A stretch of 64,000 bases of DNA, taken from assembly GCA_009599575.1 (NCBI GenBank), contig VWND01000073.1:1426001-1490000 (forward strand), read 5' to 3'. The DNA is from Blumeriella jaapii. Taxonomy: Eukaryota > Ascomycota > Leotiomycetes > Helotiales > Drepanopezizaceae. Below the pieces are notes generated by a model. That model was not told the origin of the DNA and searched no databases. It worked only from the letters and a program-made list of their open reading frames with translations. Below are positions 44,393 through 55,918 of the stretch, piece after piece. How positions within the stretch are numbered: the stretch's first letter is position 1; each line of letters opens with the position of its first letter. Both the position numbers and the translations under genes were made by a program.

Positions 44393-44754
44393 TTCCATCT
44401 CAAGCCGGGATCTAAATCTCTCGAATGCCGATCGGCGGCGCTTGGCTTTCCCTCGTGTGGACCGGATCGTTATCACTACCGGTATTCATTGCTTGGTGCG
44501 GGAGGGGCGTCGTACGCAGCCGTGGACAAGCTCGGAAGAGCACGCCAGAAAGGGAAGAGTCTGGCTGAGCGATCTGATTTCCGCTATAGACAAGAAGACA
44601 CTTGACGGAATTCCGCTCCGGTTTCCAGTTTGAGAATTACGGGATTCGACTGCCTGATGCTATACATGAGCGCGTGTAAGCACCGAGCGAGAGCTTACTC
44701 GGGCCAATTAGCCTCCCTGTACATCCTCGCAAGAATTAACCATAACACAAACAG

Positions 44755-44785
<31 letters not shown>

Positions 44786-47700
44786 ATCAGGTTCTGATCT
44801 AGGTCGTTTAGCGGGAGTGCATGAATGAGGGAATTCCTTATTCCCACCCCTCCCTATACAGACTACAGGAACTCTATCAAAGGCTACCTCCTAGGTACCT
44901 ACGCACGGGATAGTTGACTGAGGCATAGAAAGAAGGCTTACCCAAATTTGTCCGGCAACTCGGGATCTCTGACATGTTCCTTTTGCCCGTCGATACACAT
45001 CACAGATCCGATTTTTCGTTTTCGTTTTGGCGTAAAAGGGAATAGTCATTGCTCTTAGCCATCTATTTGCATGAAAAGGGCTGTGGTTGATTCGATCCTG
45101 TTCCTCCCACGGTTGACGCCAGTAACCAAAACGGCAAGAGAAGCAACGACGGCAGTAATTTCAAAATGAGAATCAGCAAACAAGCAAGTATAGAGCTAAA
45201 GATCGGAATTCGAAAAATTCCCTCTCCCCAAACAGGTCCTTCCCGCGCCCGTAGTGCCAGCACGCTCCTCGAGGTGCATGCGTCAAGAGGACATGGCTCG
45301 AAGCCGATCCTCCAATTCGGAGGGAGAAAAAGAACGTCTCTTGGATTGCATGCATTCTCTTGTTACGAAAAGTTGGGGATATTTATACGTGGCGTCCTTG
45401 GTCGGTGAAGAGGGGGGGAAAACAAGAAGAATTGGTGTCCGAGCCCCATGACTCTTTTGTTTACTCGCTTCGGCGGCCGGATTCGAATCACAGGCTCTTT
45501 TCCTGCTTCCTCCCGATACGTTCCTGACTGCCGAAAGCTTCAGAGAGATATAAATACAGAGAGAAATGCTCGACAGGCAGAGTAAGTTGAACGAGGAAAT
45601 GCCGAACTTCACCAACAGTGCAATGCCGAAGGAGGGAGGACGCATGTACACTGCAGCTGCCGTTCGGCTCGGGAATGTGGTTCGTGGAGTGCTTCAAAAC
45701 CCCCAGGCGGTGCGGGCGGGCGTATCTGATATCTTCGATACATGTGTGCAGCGTGGTATTTCGATTACGAGTACTGGGTTTGACGATAGATAGATAGTCT
45801 GACAACAGCTTACTGTATGAGCGCGACACAAGTTCCGCGTAGCTCCTACCAAATATCGGTAGACAGCAGTAGGGAGGGCGGTAGATTGACAATACATTAG
45901 GAAGTAGGCTTATTTTCTAAGAGGTACATACTATATATACATTGCGATGGAGGGAGGGGAGGGGGGAAGGGAGCATGGTAGAGATAAAATGTTCCTGGAC
46001 AGAACCAAATCGCTCATCGTCTTTTCGCATTCCTCGAATCGCAGTCTCGAATCGCATGGGCAGTTGCAAGCAGAAAGACACCTGGCGAATGACGGTCCTG
46101 AGGGGCTCCAGGTGCTCAGAATTAAGACGAGGGTGATGTATCGACTCACGCCCCCCCATCCAGTTCCAGTCTCTAGATACAGAGGCATTTAACGCCGAGT
46201 CGACGATGATATGGCCATGAGTGACATGATTGTTGAAGGTACATGATGGTAGAGCTCCGAGAGATGACAGCGGCTTGGATGTTGATACATATCCTGCATC
46301 CACTGGTCAGGCCAAAGCCTTCAAGAAAACGTGCAACGTGAAATAAAGCTCAAGTAACCTGTTCCTCCCCATCTGAAAAAAGCGCGAGAAACACAAGGAC
46401 AGAGAGTTGTTGAAAAAAAAAAAAAAAAAGCGAGTCAGTAGACTAAGTAGCTCTCAAATCACCTACCCTTCCGAGGTCTGATACATAGGTTGTTCCTTAG
46501 AAGAGCCGCTCAAACCGACGAAGGGCAACTCATATTACATCTCACATTACCTCTCACATCACATCTTCCATCATCCCTGCGTGAACGAGTACGTGTTGAG
46601 AAGAAAGTTGCACTTGAATTCGCAATGCACAACACATGCAGAACGAAACGCTGCTTCCACCATGACATACCACATCTCAATCCCACACATGCCATTCCAT
46701 TCCATTCCATCCATGGATTCCGAGGGAAGAAATTGGTGTTATCTTCGGCTCGAGCAGGAGCAGCCGCTGCCGCAGTTGCCTGAGTATCCTATTAGCACAT
46801 GTGCGTACGTGTGTTATTGTCGCATCTCGAAAACGGAAGAAAAGCAGATGCCATACGGCTCGCAACATCAGCGTGAGGAGTCACCCCATCACCCCACCAC
46901 GAATCCTCACGATACGACAAGAAAAAAGAAGAACAGGGAAAGCGGGAGCGAGCCCGATGACATACAGACAGAAGCGCCCGAGCATCCGCAGCCTCCCTTC
47001 ATCTTGACTGATATCTCGTCCTCTGGTTTTTCTTGGTGCTTTCTCCAAAGGTTCGCTTTCGCCGACGAAAGCAGAGTAGAGTAGAAGGGACGTAGATAGG
47101 TAGGCAGCAGATATGGCTTGAGTGAGATACGGTACTGGTCGATGATGGGAGAGAGAAGAAGAGAAGAGCAGAGAGGAAAGGTCAGCCAGCTTCTTGTATC
47201 CTTCGACCAACTTCTCTGTACATAGCAACCCGATCGACCCATCTGCGCATTGGTCTCGGTCTCCCCCCCTACGAACACACCAAACCCGGAAAGCAAAGCA
47301 CAAAGCGCGCAAACGCGCGCAAGAGACCTGCCACTTGTCAGCTGAGAAGAAGGCGTGTGGGAGGCGCGCGTGATTGGCTGCGTGGTAGGTAACTTGTGGG
47401 CTTGCATGGTGGAGGAGGAGCGGCGCGAGGATGCTGAAGGACGTAACGTGAAGTTTAACAGATGGGCGACCAGTGCGGATTAAAGCGTGTTTGACACATT
47501 TCAAATCCGTTTCGTTGAAAAAGTGGTAGATGTGGAATAGTCTTTTTTTGTTGCAGCTGTCCTCTCCGTCTCTGTGACCGCTACTCCCTCGCTTCGAGGC
47601 TGTCCGGTGTTGACATGGCTCTCGCTTCCAACTCGCCAAAGCCCCTAATCCAAGCCGGCCGCTGATCCTGGCAGTACTTGTACGTAGACTTGTAGAGATT

Positions 47701-47879
47701 CCTAGTGTAGATATCCCACTGCGTGAGCCAAAGGTCTCGCTCCCAGTCTCGCCTAAAAGTCCTTTCCGAGATGCTGATTGTCGACCAAGCATCCATCCTG
47801 ATAGGGGACATTGTGGGGCGCCTCGCCTTGCCCCCATTTCCAACCCATTCTCTATGTGTAGCCTGATGTGGTCAACATC
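44393..47879. other. 3.5 kb gene-poor region
   Basis: No gene is confidently supported. It has A-rich runs at 44756-44784 and 46413-46429. A 76-codon minus-strand frame at 47581-47811 (MSPIRMDAWSTISISERTFRRDWERDLW...) is compact and protein-like, rich in Trp, Tyr, Arg and Glu. It starts only 69 bp beyond the stop of the GTP cyclohydrolase gene and has no recognised family, so I list it only as a possibility. Frames of up to 320 codons overlapping it look like shadows. Confidence 0.4.
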
Positions 47880-49214
47880 TCAGGATTCTTCTCCCATTTG
47901 CAGCATGTGGCCCATTTTCTCGATCTGCGCGTCTCGTTAGCACACGTCGTCCAAAGCAGGGAGCATAAGACATGCCTTCGTCTTCAGATAACCCCCCACC
48001 TCTTGACTCCTGATCCCTCCCGGTGCTCCCCTCCAGGCCAGCGGAACCATCGCCACCCTCTCCTTGACAACCACCTCTCGTCCGGGGCCCTCGACGGCCC
48101 TGACCTTGTCGGGGTTATTCGTCAACAGCCTTACATTCTCCACGCCCAAATCCACCAGCATCGCAGTGGCCAACCCATAGCTCCTCGCATCAGCCGGATG
48201 CCTCAACAGCAGATTCGCTTCTACCGTGTCGTTGCCCAAGTCCTGCAAATTGTAAGCCTTGAGCTTCTCGCCCAGTCCAATGCCCCTGCCCTCCTGCCGC
48301 AAATAGACAATCACCCCTCCTCCAGACCCCGGGAGAGACATCAGTCTCGCCGCCTCGTCCAGCTGCTCTCCGCAATCGCATCGCGCAGACCACACCGTCT
48401 CCCCAGTATAGCACTCGCTGTGTATCCTGACCAGCGGGGGCTCCTGCGTGCCCTCCTGTGCCTTCGCGCCCTCGTCCATGCTGCTCGTCGTCCGGCCTGG
48501 GTACAAGCGGCCCGTATACGCCCCGCGGATCAGGCGATCCATCTCCGTCTCGCCCTCCCTGACCCGGTCCAGACTCTTGCTGCGAATCGTATTCCCAAAC
48601 ACGATTGCCAGATGCTCCTTGCTATCCTCGCTGTTTTGGTAGAGATGTAGGAACATTTCCGTGCCGGACCCACCGATGGTCGTCGGTATCCTGGCGCGTA
48701 CCACGCAGTTGACCGTGGGCAGCTTCTCGAGCAGTTTGGGCTTCTTCTGGCCACAGCCGCCGTCTGTCGCGGTCGAGTCGACGAGCACCGAAATGGGCAT
48801 GTGCTGGAGCGCGGGGTGGGAGGGCGTCTGGGAGCCGGTTCCTGGGGTCGAGGGTGGTGTGAAGGCTGGGGAAACGAGGTCGGGCAGCTCGCCGGTGCTG
48901 TCTCCCTCGGCTTCGGCGGCGGAGCCATTGCGCGAGGGTGTTGCGGAGTGGTGTTGCTGGTTGTGAACGGCGAGGGCGGGATGGGTCAGCGCGAGCGAAT
49001 TGAGGTCGAGTTCGGAGATGGGACGCGAGACCGGAATCGGTCGCGGAGAGTAGAAGGGGGGGAGCTGGGGCACGACGTCGTCTTCGTCGTCCTGGTGGGA
49101 GGTATCGTGAGCCCAGGAGGAGGAGGAGGGGGGGGGGGAGGAGGAGGAGGAGGAGGTCGAGGTCGAGGTCGCGGTCGAGGGGTCGGCGGGGGCAGAATTG
49201 GCAACGTCGGGCAT
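47880..49214 (-). CDS. RIB1: GTP cyclohydrolase II (riboflavin biosynthesis), with GC-AG intron
   Basis: Exon 1 is 49214-47976 and exon 2 is 47924-47880, giving 427 residues. This enzyme opens GTP to 2,5-diamino-6-ribosylamino-pyrimidinone phosphate, the first step of riboflavin synthesis. The N-terminus (start [13 protein letters not shown]; ATGs at 49343 and 49280 are also in frame) is a Ser/Thr/Pro-rich low-complexity region with a poly-Ser stretch coded by a GGA repeat. The catalytic domain has [24 protein letters not shown] (three zinc-binding Cys) and [25 protein letters not shown], then [15 protein letters not shown] and the [13 protein letters not shown] end. Reading on without splicing gives [11 protein letters not shown] and a stop. 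A 51-bp intron with donor GCATGT, branch-like GCTAAC and acceptor GCGCAG instead joins [14 protein letters not shown], the family-like C-terminus. Confidence 0.92.
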
Positions 49215-49620
49215 GCTGAACGATGGAAGTGATGCGGAGGTGAAGCTGTAATGCAATGGCGCAACGAGAAGGAGAGACATGAAAGATCGTAAAGAAGTCG
49301 TGTTGATGTAGAATTGAAGAAGATGGCGGGATGGCGTTCTCACTCTACGGTTCAGAACACGACGGTACCAATGCGGAGCCGAGGTCGGGTCGGTATCTGT
49401 CAGCGCTCACAGCGTCGGAGTCAGCGTCAGCGTCAGCATCAGCACAGGCAAAGCAAAGATGTCGAACCCGATGAACAATCAATATTCGAGCAGCTGGGTT
49501 GGCTCAGTGGGCTTGGTGGACTAGGAGAAAATTAAAATAAAAAAGAGCTTCACTATAGCATATGTACAGAATCGGCGCATGCCAGGAGCCCAAGGGCGAG
49601 TTCCTCGCTCTGCCATGGCC
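49215..49620. other. Intergenic region, tetraspanin 3' flank to RIB1 start
   Basis: About 400 bp holding the RIB1 promoter/5' UTR and the tetraspanin 3' UTR. It includes a GTCAGC hexamer run (about 49419-49443). No gene seen. Confidence 0.5.
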
Positions 49621-50413
49621 TTAAAAGACTCGCGCACCACTCTTCTCGTCGATATGTCGATAGCGCTCCCTCTCCTTGCGATCCCTCAGCAGTATCGCCG
49701 TCATGAGAACAAAGACCAGGTCGACGCCCACGATGGCGAAGGCGCCCGTAAAGACATTGTCCAGGAAATCGTTGGCGAAGGCCGACAAGGGCGCGACGCA
49801 ACCGCCCTGAGCAGCTGCCACAAGGCCATCAACACAGATGGCGTCCACGACGAACGGAGGCGAGGTATGATCCAGGTATCCGCAGCAGATGAACTATGTA
49901 CCGTCGGTCAGGAGCGTTGCGACGAGGCCATCTTCACTTCACGCGTGCACTCACCCGTTGCTGGAGCAGACTCAGCGTCGAGGCTGGCTGTAGTTTCCAG
50001 GTCGCAAACAGATTCTCCCGAGTTTTCAGCGTCTCGAACCAGATATCCAGTCCGATGATCATCGTAAACAGCCCGGACAAGGTGGCCAAGTACCCGGCGG
50101 CTCTCAGCCATCCTCGATTCATCGGCATGGCAATCGCTGGCAGCGTCATGGCGAAGACGACGAAGACCAGCGCTGCGTTGACAATCGCGGCTGTATTCCC
50201 ACATTAGCTTTGCACGTTCTGCGTCGCGGTGCACAACGACCAACCGTCCAAGGGGCACAGATCGAATAGCAGGTCCCTCGCAACATTGTCCGCCGTGCGT
50301 GGACCCGCCATCTCGGCCTTCGTGTGCAATGAGAAGACGAGCAGAAGTGCTCCCGTCGCCAGCAGATGTGCATCGACCAGTACGTATGCAAGGAGGATGT
50401 TGTTGCGCGCCAT
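49621..50413 (-). CDS. Fungal tetraspanin
   Basis: Exons 50413-50245, 50190-49955 and 49893-49621 give 225 residues. Introns are 54 bp (GTTGGT...TACAG) and 61 bp (GTGAGT...CATAG). Four membrane spans are visible. TM1 is at residues about 5-27 (ILLAYVLVDAHLLATGALLLVF). TM2 (AAIVNAALVFVVFAMTLPAIAM) begins at the first junction. TM3 is AAGYLATLSGLFTMIIGLDIWF. TM4 (FTGAFAIVGVDLVFVLMTAILL) is followed by a charged tail RDRKERERYRHIDEKSGARVF. Between TM3 and TM4 lies the large extracellular loop with the diagnostic CCG motif (FICCGYLD) and further Cys (AICVDGL, GGCVAP). Tetraspanins organise membrane domains; in filamentous fungi one member (Pls1) serves appressorium function. Which fungal subgroup this is cannot be settled by eye. 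The first donor, GTTGGT, is the weakest call. Confidence 0.8.
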
Positions 50414-51676
50414 GTGGACGACTCGCTGCGATGGCGCAGACTCGAAATGCGGCGAGTACAGTTGTGAATGCGCGCTTTTGACGACGACCAGCGTCTCTCA
50501 ATTCCAATGTTGTCGTCGGCACTCAGTCAAGCAGCTCGATCGCTCGCTCGCTCGCTCGCTACTTGGCGGAAAGAGCGGACGGTGGAATAGAATGTTAATG
50601 GAAATGCCCGCAGCAGTCAAGACGGAGGCACCAGAGCAAGGACTGGACGGTATGTACGGAACTCCAAGAGCCGCACGAAGAGACATGGCAGGGTGAGTGA
50701 GGATGTTCGAGCTTTGCGGTTTGAGGCCGGCCACTCGGGACCGCCAAGCTCAACTGCTGGTGTTTCATGGCTGCCTCAAGCCCCATGCTGAGGCGCAACA
50801 TCTCGCATGTTGGGGAGCACTGAGATGGTGATGCTCGACGGAGTCATGGCTATTACTGTACGCCCGTCGGTCCTCTGTGAGGGCCGGTCGGGTCTGGGGA
50901 GCAAAGACTCTCAACCAGTGGATGAGGGAAGCGCCCGGCTTGCCTTGGTTCCTGGCCGGCTTCGAAGCATGACATGGAGGATTGGATGGCTTCACCGTCG
51001 CTTGATACGCGTTGCAGACGACAAAGACGGCATGGTGCGGTATCTGGTGGACTGGTAGGTGGGCGCAGAAGATCTGAAGCTCATCGTGGTTCTTTCAGCA
51101 GCTGCTGCAAAAGCCTTGGTGGGATACAGTACCACGGCGATGAACACTCTTTGCAACTTTCGATAACTCATGTATTTAGACACGTATGTACTGTACAGAC
51201 AGACCAGCTTTTGAAAGGGCAAAGAAGAAGTCCCCCTGATCAGAGCTCACGTTGGAGCTGGACAACGCGTGGCGATTCAAAAAAACCAAAAAAACCAAAA
51301 GAACCAAAAGAAAAACCAAAACCAAAAACCATAAACCAAAAAACCAAAGCATCACTTTTCGTTCACTTGATACAGATACATGATGAGATGGAGACACTGA
51401 CTTCGCAAATACTTTACTTACCGGACCAAGTCTCTCGACCTTGCGTCGGGATACTTGGTAGAAAAAAAGGGGGGAGAATGAAGCTCAAGGAATGTACTGC
51501 ATGCACGTAGCTCTAGCAGCAACATTAACGCTAGAAGCTCGCTAAGAAAATGGCACGGAACAGCCAGATCGCATCACAACTTTCCTCCCTCGACTCTCTC
51601 CCATCTTCAGCTCCAACCCAACCCCTCTGAACAACGCTGCTTGCTATTCCTTGCGACCTGCCCACTGTCCGCCAGT
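50414..51676. other. 1.3 kb intergenic region
   Basis: Divergent promoter region of the tetraspanin (-) and the IRC22-like gene (+). It contains a (GCTC)n run at about 50542-50561 and an A-rich ACCAAA repeat at 51278-51350. No gene seen. Confidence 0.5.
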
Positions 51677-52659
51677 ATGGGATTCTTCAAGTCCACCAGC
51701 CTTGCTCTCCTTGCTCTGCGCGCTGTCAGCGTCTTTGCTGCCGATGCTGTAAGTCTCGTGGATAGTTAGTCAAAGCTCTCCTGGCTTCATACGAGCTACC
51801 AATCATTGTATACTCATTGATTGTGTTGGCAGGTCGAAGAGGAAGCTGCCAATCCGTCCGCGACTCCAAACCTTGCCCTCTCGGTCTCTGCCTCCTTTCC
51901 CAGCTCCGAGATCTTCGGCGTGAAGCTCATCAATGGCCACGCAACCAAAGCCCTCTTGGACTTTACGAATAGCGAGCCTGAGCCAGTCACCGTTTCCCTC
52001 GTCGGTGGGTTTCTGTCGACGCTCCGGAAACAGCCCGCAGATGCGCCCCCAGGCGCCGCGGTCATCCGCAATCTCACCGCCACCAGATACGATGTTTTGA
52101 TCCCAGCCGGCACCAAACATACTGTTCCCTACACCTTTACCACCGACATGAACCCAGCAGACCTTCGTCTCAACTTGGTCGCGGTGGTGGCTAGTAATGC
52201 CGGTAACATCTACCAGATTCAAGCGTACAACGAGACCGTGAGCATTGTGGAGCCTGCAACCAGCATTTTCGACCCACAGATGTACATGACCACCATTGCA
52301 CTATCTCAATGTTCTTTCTAACTGTTGATAGCATCTTCCTCTACCTCTTCCTCCTTGCGGGTTTTGTCGGCACCCTCTACTTCGTCTACAAGACCTGGAT
52401 TGAAACCCTCTTCCCACAAACTAAGCGCGGTGGGAAGGGCGGCGAGCGTGCCAAGCGATCATCCGGTGGATCGAAGAAGGCCGTCCCAGTCGAAGATCAG
52501 GTATCGGTTATTGGAGCCGATGGACCCGCTGTCACCACGGGAGCGGAGGCACAAAAGGCTTACGATGAAAGCTGGATCCCAGCACACCACATCAACCGCC
52601 CAGCCGCAAAGCGTGTCAAGAGCGGCGCATCTACCAAGAAGAGCAAGGTTGGCGAGTAA
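51677..52659 (+). CDS. IRC22 / translocon-associated protein alpha-like ER membrane protein
   Basis: Exons 51677-51748, 51833-52281 and 52332-52659 give 282 residues. Introns are GTAAGT...GGCAG (84 bp) and GTACAT...GATAG with branch-like CTAAC (50 bp). MGFFKSTSLALLALRAVSVFAADA is a clear signal peptide ending at the first junction. A lumenal beta-sandwich follows (KLINGHATKALLDFTNSEPEPVTVSLVGGFL, RYDVLIPAGTKHTVPYTFTTDMNPADLRLNLVAV) with an NLT sequon. One membrane span (FLYLFLLAGFVGTLYFVYKTW) starts at the second junction, and a Lys/Arg-rich cytosolic tail ends the protein. This matches fungal IRC22, related to TRAP-alpha of the Sec61 translocon. The role in protein entry into the ER is known for TRAP and inferred here. 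Confidence 0.8.
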
Positions 52660-53626
52660 GATCTGTTGAGACATAGCGGCTAGAGCTAGAAACGTCTACA
52701 AGGCGTCAGGATGCGACATGGCGAGTCCTTGGCTGGTCCGAAAATGACGCTTTGAAGCGATGTAAAATACCACAAATTTCATGTTGCAGGCAGGTGTGGT
52801 CAAATTCGTTTGATTCTCTTTACCTAAGTATTGATGATCAACCACGGCTTGACTAGCTGGGTACGTAAATACACCCGCAATTACCTGCCAAAAGCATCTC
52901 GATTCAAGATTCCTCTGGACTTTGTTATTTTATCAACAGAAGAACGGCCTAAAACGGCCAACACTCGTCCAGCGAGAACTAGGCCAGACATGAACCAAAG
53001 AGCATTTCTTTCGAGAATTTGTAACACTGACCCCTACAGAGTGAACTGCCAGCACGTGAGATATGGATTTCACGAACGAAGGTGAGGTTGCTATCTACCT
53101 GTGTGATCCAGCGACAACTTCGCTCAACCACTATTTGACTATCGTTACATCCCTACCTTACCGGAACACGCTGGGTTTGCATAAATCGTGTAGAAACGGT
53201 TTAATATTTTTAAACCGTGTAGTAATCGTGTAGGATTTTTAAACCGTGTAGAATACGTTTAGCGAAGGTTTGAGACATGCCTTATTACATGCCTGAGGCA
53301 TATACTATCAAAGCTTCATCCAGGCCCCACAGCCCCATATACTTTTCATATGCCTGAGGCAAAAGACTTATATAAATAAGGCCGAAAAATCACGTGATTA
53401 CACGTGATAGCTTAGCTGCGCTAAGTCTACGCTAACCTGCAAACTTTTATATTTAAGTTTTTTACTTCCGATAACTAACGACCAAATTTTATCGCAATAC
53501 AATACAATTGTTACAACGTTTATACGAACTTTTTTGATAAAACTAATAGTTTATCAATTCGGCGGCGTTAATCAGGTATTTTCTTTTTTCTTTTAATAAC
53601 GTGTTTCGCTAACTTATAATAGGTAT
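52660..53626. other. Transition from gene space into AT-rich repeat DNA
   Basis: Base composition shifts to AT-rich at about 53150. Three copies of AAACCGTGTAG-like sequence (53190-53260, in mixed orientation) and two TGCCTGAGGCA palindromes (53290 and 53351) suggest remnants of another degenerate element, which I cannot classify. Confidence 0.4.
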
Positions 53627-53923
53627 TATAACGATCTAATCAGTCGAAGGGCTGGGAGATCAGTCAACTGGTCGCCGTGTTCATATGGTATGAGAAACGA
53701 GCCTTTGGTTCTGTAACAAAAATATTCATTTAAAATCAACAATTGCAGAAGGCAGAAGTTGCTAAGAGAAAAAAGCCTTATATATATGAATAATTTCTAC
53801 AATTAATAGGAAGACCCATTAAAAAACCAGAAAGCTTCCAGCTATACGTAGTTGCTAAAGTGCTTGCAGCTATACGTAGTTGTTGGAATGATACGAGAGG
53901 TGGCAACAGAATAAATCGTCACA
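53627..53923 (-). repeat. LTR of outer gypsy element (3' LTR)
   Basis: About 297 bp, beginning TATAACGATC and ending ATCGTCACA. It aligns along its length with the two inner LTRs and is followed by a pyrimidine-rich segment (purine-rich on the element's strand) that fits a polypurine tract. Confidence 0.8.
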
Positions 53924-54166
53924 TTACCTTCTCGTCCGAAAAAAGCGCGCCTTCGAGCTTTTATCTATTGGTACGTCGCTATTTAAATAATCGTACGAGT
54001 CCAAACCTTCGGAATACGCTTTCAGTCAGTTTATAAGTTTTGCAGAAGGACCGGAAAGCTTTTTATACGCTAAATGAAAGTCGCGCACTTTTAAAAAAGC
54101 ATATATAAAGTCAAACGCGGAGTACTACGTAAGATTTTTATTTAAGCTTATTCAAAAAGCTTTATA

Positions 54167-54476
54167 CTAAAAGGTTTTTCGCTGTATTCGACAAGCGATT
54201 AATTTTTCGATTTCGTATTTAAATTTATTAATTATATTAATAAATTTAAAAGCTGGGTTAACCTGATCTGAAAACGCGTCGTTAACTGTACGCAATCGAT
54301 TAGCGTGAAAAACTAAATGTACGTTTATAATACTAAAAAGATTTAGCTTAAAAGCGTTATCGAAAATTTTGGCTATAATTTTGAAAAGGCCGTTTATAAG
54401 ATTGTCGAGCTTGCGGAAAAGCCGGAAGATCGAAAATAAACGCATATCGAGCCAAACGTAATCGCTAACGTTAAAA
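54167..54476 (-). pseudogene. Degenerate integrase C-terminal region of the outer gypsy element
   Basis: The minus strand reads VWLDMRLFSIFRLFRKLDNLINGLFKIIAKIF...VHLVFHANRLR, the decayed counterpart of the gypsy integrase tail GDxVWLDxRxxxxxRPxRKLD...G-P-F/L-x-I...HPVFHxSxLR. It is a broken copy without an open start. Confidence 0.75.
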
Positions 54477-55064
54477 TCGATCGCGCGGCGAAATTTATTC
54501 GCATTTTTTTTTATTTTATCGTAAGTTTATTAGAAATGCGATTTAGCGAGGTTTTAAGCGTCGTAATAGCGGCGAGCGTACGCACGAGCTTCGTTTGCGT
54601 TTAGCTTGTATAAAAAATTGAAAAAAAAAAAAGTATCGAGCTTTTAGTTTTAATTAATATAAAAAGTATAATCGTATACAATTTCAAAAAATAAAAGGCC
54701 ATTTAGATTTTCGTAAAAAAGTATTATTTAAGCGAAATCTATTATTAAAAGAAATTCGTTTTAATCGTTTTAATAAAAGTTTACGAAAGATCGAAAGCGT
54801 TTTTGCAAATATTAATTATAAATTTCGGTTTGATCGTCGGTTTCAAAATAAGCGGCTGTCGAAAGCTTTAATTGCGTACCGAGTATTTTGTTTAATTCAA
54901 ACCAGAAAATAAATTAATATTAAAAGTTACGATCGCTAATAATACTTTTTAAAAGACCAAAATATTTGTATATATAAAATATATACAATTTGGCGAGACT
55001 TCGAGCGTCGATATTTTTATAATAAAAAATCGAAATAATTTGTTTGAAAAAGCGATTTATTATT

Positions 55065-55069
55065 ACGAA
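55065..55069. other. Target-site duplication, left copy (ACGAA)
   Basis: Five bases immediately before the inner left LTR, repeated at 61526-61530 immediately after the inner right LTR. Confidence 0.85.
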
Positions 55070-55363
55070 TATGACGATCTAATCAGTCGGAGGGCTGGGA
55101 GATCAGTCAACTGGTCGCCGTGTTCACATGGTATGAAACGAGCCTTTGATTCTGTAACAAAAATATTCACTTAGAATCAATAATTGCAAAAGGCAAAGAT
55201 TGCTAAGAAGAAAGAGCCTTATATATATGATAGTTTTCACAATTGATAGAAAGATCCACCAGAAAACCAGAAAGCTTGCAGCTATACGTAGTTGCTAAAA
55301 AGCTTGCAGTTATACGTAATTGCTGGGGTGATACGAGAAGTGGCAACAGAGTGAATCGTTATA
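55070..55363 (-). repeat. Inner element LTR, left (3' LTR), 294 bp
   Basis: Starts TATGACGATC and ends GAATCGTTATA, with short inverted ends. It contains a 27-bp unit twice in tandem (GCTTGCAGCTATACGTAGTT type, about 55273-55325). Confidence 0.85.
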
Positions 55364-55606
55364 TTATTCCCCCGTCCGAAAAAAGCGCGCTCTCGAGCTT
55401 TTATTTATTAATACGTTACTATCCAAATGATCGTACGAATCCAAACCTTCGGAATATGCTTTTAGCTAGTCTATAAGTTTTGCAGGAAAACCGAGGAGCT
55501 TTTTATACGTTAAATAAAAGTCGCGCACTTTCAAAAGAGCGTATATAAAGTCAGACGCGGAATACCACGTGAGATTTTTATTTAAGCCTATTTAAAAAGC
55601 TTTATA

Positions 55607-55918
55607 CTAAAAGGTTTTCCGTTGTATTCGATAAGCGATTAATTTTTCGATTTCGTATTCAAGCTTATTAATTATATTAATAGGTTTAAAAGCTAAGTTA
55701 ACCTGACTTGAAAGCGCGTCGTCAGCTGTTTTACGCAGTCGACTAGCGTGAAAAACTGGGTGTACGTTTATAATATTAAAAAAGTCTAGTTTAAAAACGT
55801 TGTCGAAAATTTTAGCTACAATTTTAAAAAGGCCGTTTATAGAGTTGTCGAGCTTGCGAAAGGGCCGGAAGGTCGGAAATAGGCGCATATCGAGCCATAC
55901 GTAGTCGCCAACGTAAAA
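55607..55918 (-). pseudogene. Integrase C-terminal region of inner gypsy element
   Basis: Upstream codons GDYVWLD run into the open stretch MRLFPTFRPFRKLDNSINGLFKIVAKIF...INVHPVFHASRLRKTADDALSSQVN, typical of the end of gypsy/chromovirus integrases (RPSRKLD...HPVFHxSxLR). Beyond this the frame ends at 55607. It is a fragment of a degraded pol gene. Confidence 0.8.

Noticed and set aside
45470..45500. GGATTCGAATC segment resembling a tRNA B-box
   Set aside because: No A-box or foldable acceptor stem at the right distance.
46881..47843. 320-codon minus-strand frame downstream of RIB1
   Set aside because: No recognisable motif, and it conflicts with the more compact frame at 47581-47811; not supported as a gene.
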